Assembly: GCF_020080835.1 (NCBI RefSeq)
Contig: NC_058164.1
Coordinates: 1,798,001-1,862,000, forward strand
Reading direction: 5' to 3'
DNA from: Cotesia glomerata
Lineage: Eukaryota; Arthropoda; Insecta; Hymenoptera; Braconidae
DNA length: 64,000 bases
The translations under genes and the position numbers were made by a program. The notes beneath the pieces are model-generated. The model did no database searches, was not told the DNA's origin, and saw nothing but the letters and a program-made list of their open reading frames with translations. Below are positions 62,599 through 64,000 of the stretch, piece by piece. Every line of letters starts with the position of its first letter. Positions within the stretch are counted from its first letter, which is position 1.

Positions 62599-63372
62599 GT
62601 GAGTTGAAGCCGCGGAATTCCAAACGCTTCGCAACGTGAACATAATGATATAATATAATATAATATAAATTTTAAAAAATTTATATAATTAACACTTGCG
62701 TATATTTTATCAACATCTAAGTACATTTATATATATAGATTAGATGACGCTACGAAGGAAATCGGATTTTTGCTTTTGAAGATGCTGGAGCCTTATAATT
62801 TCTAATCATCTGCTGTTTTTTTACGTGTATGTCCGATTGATCACTTTAATTATAAATTACAACTTTCACTTGTTTAATAATTAAGACTATACGTTTGCTA
62901 AATTATAAACAGCTATTAATTGACGTATCAATAATCAACATATTTGATTATTAGTTATTATTGTTAATTACTAACTATTAATTTTCAAATTACCAATTAA
63001 TGCTTATAGACGAATGTCTGATCAATTTAATTGACACCGATAACAAAAAATTAACAACTATACGCATTAATTAAAATTAATTAATTAATTTTGTATTACT
63101 GTTGATTTAAAATTAATTTATAGAAACACTTTGAAATGCATTAGCACTTCACATCCTTTTTCCTTTGTTTTTATAAAATATATTAGCTATCACACAAACA
63201 TGCTTTATATACTAACATTTGGTTTTTTTATTTGTTTTATTTGTTTTAAACTTAACTACACATATTTATTTTTTTTTTATTTTATTTTGTTTTACTTCAC
63301 TTGAAATGTAGTTAAGCAACAGCAATATAAAAAGTTTATTTTAATTATGTTTGCTTTATTCAAAAAAATTAG

Positions 63373-63486
63373 CTGCAAAAACTAGTTACCCCGAGCGAAG
63401 AGATGACACTTGCCACGAAAACAATACTGCGAGACAACCATGATAATAATTCATCAAAGAGTCAAAGTATCTCATCAAGTTCATAT
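63373..63486 (+). CDS. MICU3: MICU3-like protein, candidate alternative exon 6b (38 codons)
   Basis: The acceptor is AAAAAAATTAG, with a weak pyrimidine tract, and the donor GTAAGT at 63487, phase 0 at both ends. It encodes LQKLVTPSEEMTLATKTILR and then an Asn/Ser-rich end (SQSISSSSY). LQKL is the closest of the three candidates to the usual MICU continuation after DEFLV. The Ser-rich end looks like a disordered linker. Confidence 0.65.
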
Positions 63487-63787
63487 GTAAGTTCATCAAA
63501 CACATATCATCAACAAACTCTATCATCTATGTATGCAAATGCAAATTTAACACTTTATTAGTTTATTATAATAGCTGCTAAAATAATTCTGATGGACCAA
63601 TCCCAACCTTATTGTACTTTATTACTTAAAACCTTTTATATGTATTTAATCCTCTTATTCTATAATTAACTAATTAATTTTATTCCTTAGCTCTAATGCC
63701 TCCGTAATAAAATTATTAATTTATTATCAATTAAAACTTAACGCTCATTTATTATTAATGTATTTTTATTTTACGTTTGTGGAATAG

Positions 63788-63907
63788 ATGGAGAAAATTT
63801 TTAGTTATGCGTGGAAAGGAAGACACGGTGGTCATGATCAAAATACTAATAAGGATAAAGTTGCCGGCAATGATAATGTTGTTGCTGAGACGCCTAGAGA
63901 AGATGAG
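63788..63907 (+). CDS. MICU3: MICU3-like protein, candidate alternative exon 6c (40 codons)
   Basis: The acceptor is TTTGTGGAATAG and the donor GTAAAT at 63908, phase 0 at both ends. It encodes MEKIFSYAWKGRHGGHDQNT, then KDKVAGNDNVVAETPREDE. MEKIF again aligns with the EF-hand exit helix, and the remainder is a charged linker. The gene runs off the right edge: the second EF-hand pair and stop codon are not in the window, so the product is partial here. Confidence 0.65.
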
Positions 63908-64000
63908 GTAAATCTATTTTTTTTTTTTTTTTTTTAACTTAAAGTTATTGCTACAAAGTTACTTTTAATTTATTTTTAATGTGTTCTGTTATGATAAATA

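Noticed and set aside
1..64000. Possibility of integrated polydnavirus or other viral genes, given a likely parasitoid host
   Set aside because: No viral gene family, proviral segment end or excision motif was recognised anywhere in the window.

Overview
The window is AT-rich eukaryotic nuclear DNA. It has long introns, canonical GT-AG splice sites and abundant small transposon relics. The two genes and the repeat content suggest an insect, and a hymenopteran such as a parasitoid wasp is my best guess. That last step is inference from general character; no diagnostic marker was found. Only two protein-coding genes can be supported, both on the + strand. Nothing bacterial, no CRISPR array, no tRNA or rRNA and no viral gene was recognised.

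Gene 1 (about 1281-34881, three coding exons) encodes a secreted fibroblast growth factor most like insect Branchless. Exon 1 carries a long, charged, Asn/Asp/Ser-rich N-terminus, an internal hydrophobic signal-like segment and the first strands of the FGF beta-trefoil. Exon 2 is exactly 104 nt. Exon 3 carries the rest of the trefoil and a very long tail with His/Gln, polybasic and poly-Asn tracts. The joined reading frame is 2655 nt, or 884 residues plus stop. Intron 1 is about 20.7 kb and intron 2 about 10.3 kb. Intron 2 holds a small GC-rich island with two TACGTGC sites.

About 35.6-44.6 kb is intergenic and holds mobile-element relics: a mini-Helitron, LINE 3' tails, a repeat carrying GAGCTC hairpins and an (AC)n tract, and several inverted-repeat elements.

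Gene 2 (44757 to beyond the right edge) encodes an EF-hand mitochondrial calcium uptake regulator of the MICU family, closest to MICU3. Exon 1 encodes a mitochondrial presequence. After a 14 kb intron, four exons (59119-62268) encode the conserved N-terminal core and the first EF-hand. They are followed by three phase-0 exons (62536, 63373, 63788), each of which begins with a plausible continuation of the same EF-hand exit helix. They look like alternative exons. The rest of the gene lies outside the window.

The repeat landscape is the other main content. A LINE 3' end in FGF intron 1 has been split by a 1078-bp foldback element with a TA target duplication, and again by a 931-bp repeat whose second copy lies at 42.6 kb. 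Two related mini-Helitrons (38.36-39.19 kb and 52.57-53.40 kb) each carry a pair of long internal palindromes. A self-complementary family built on TTGATTCAAG-like words recurs at least five times in introns of both genes.
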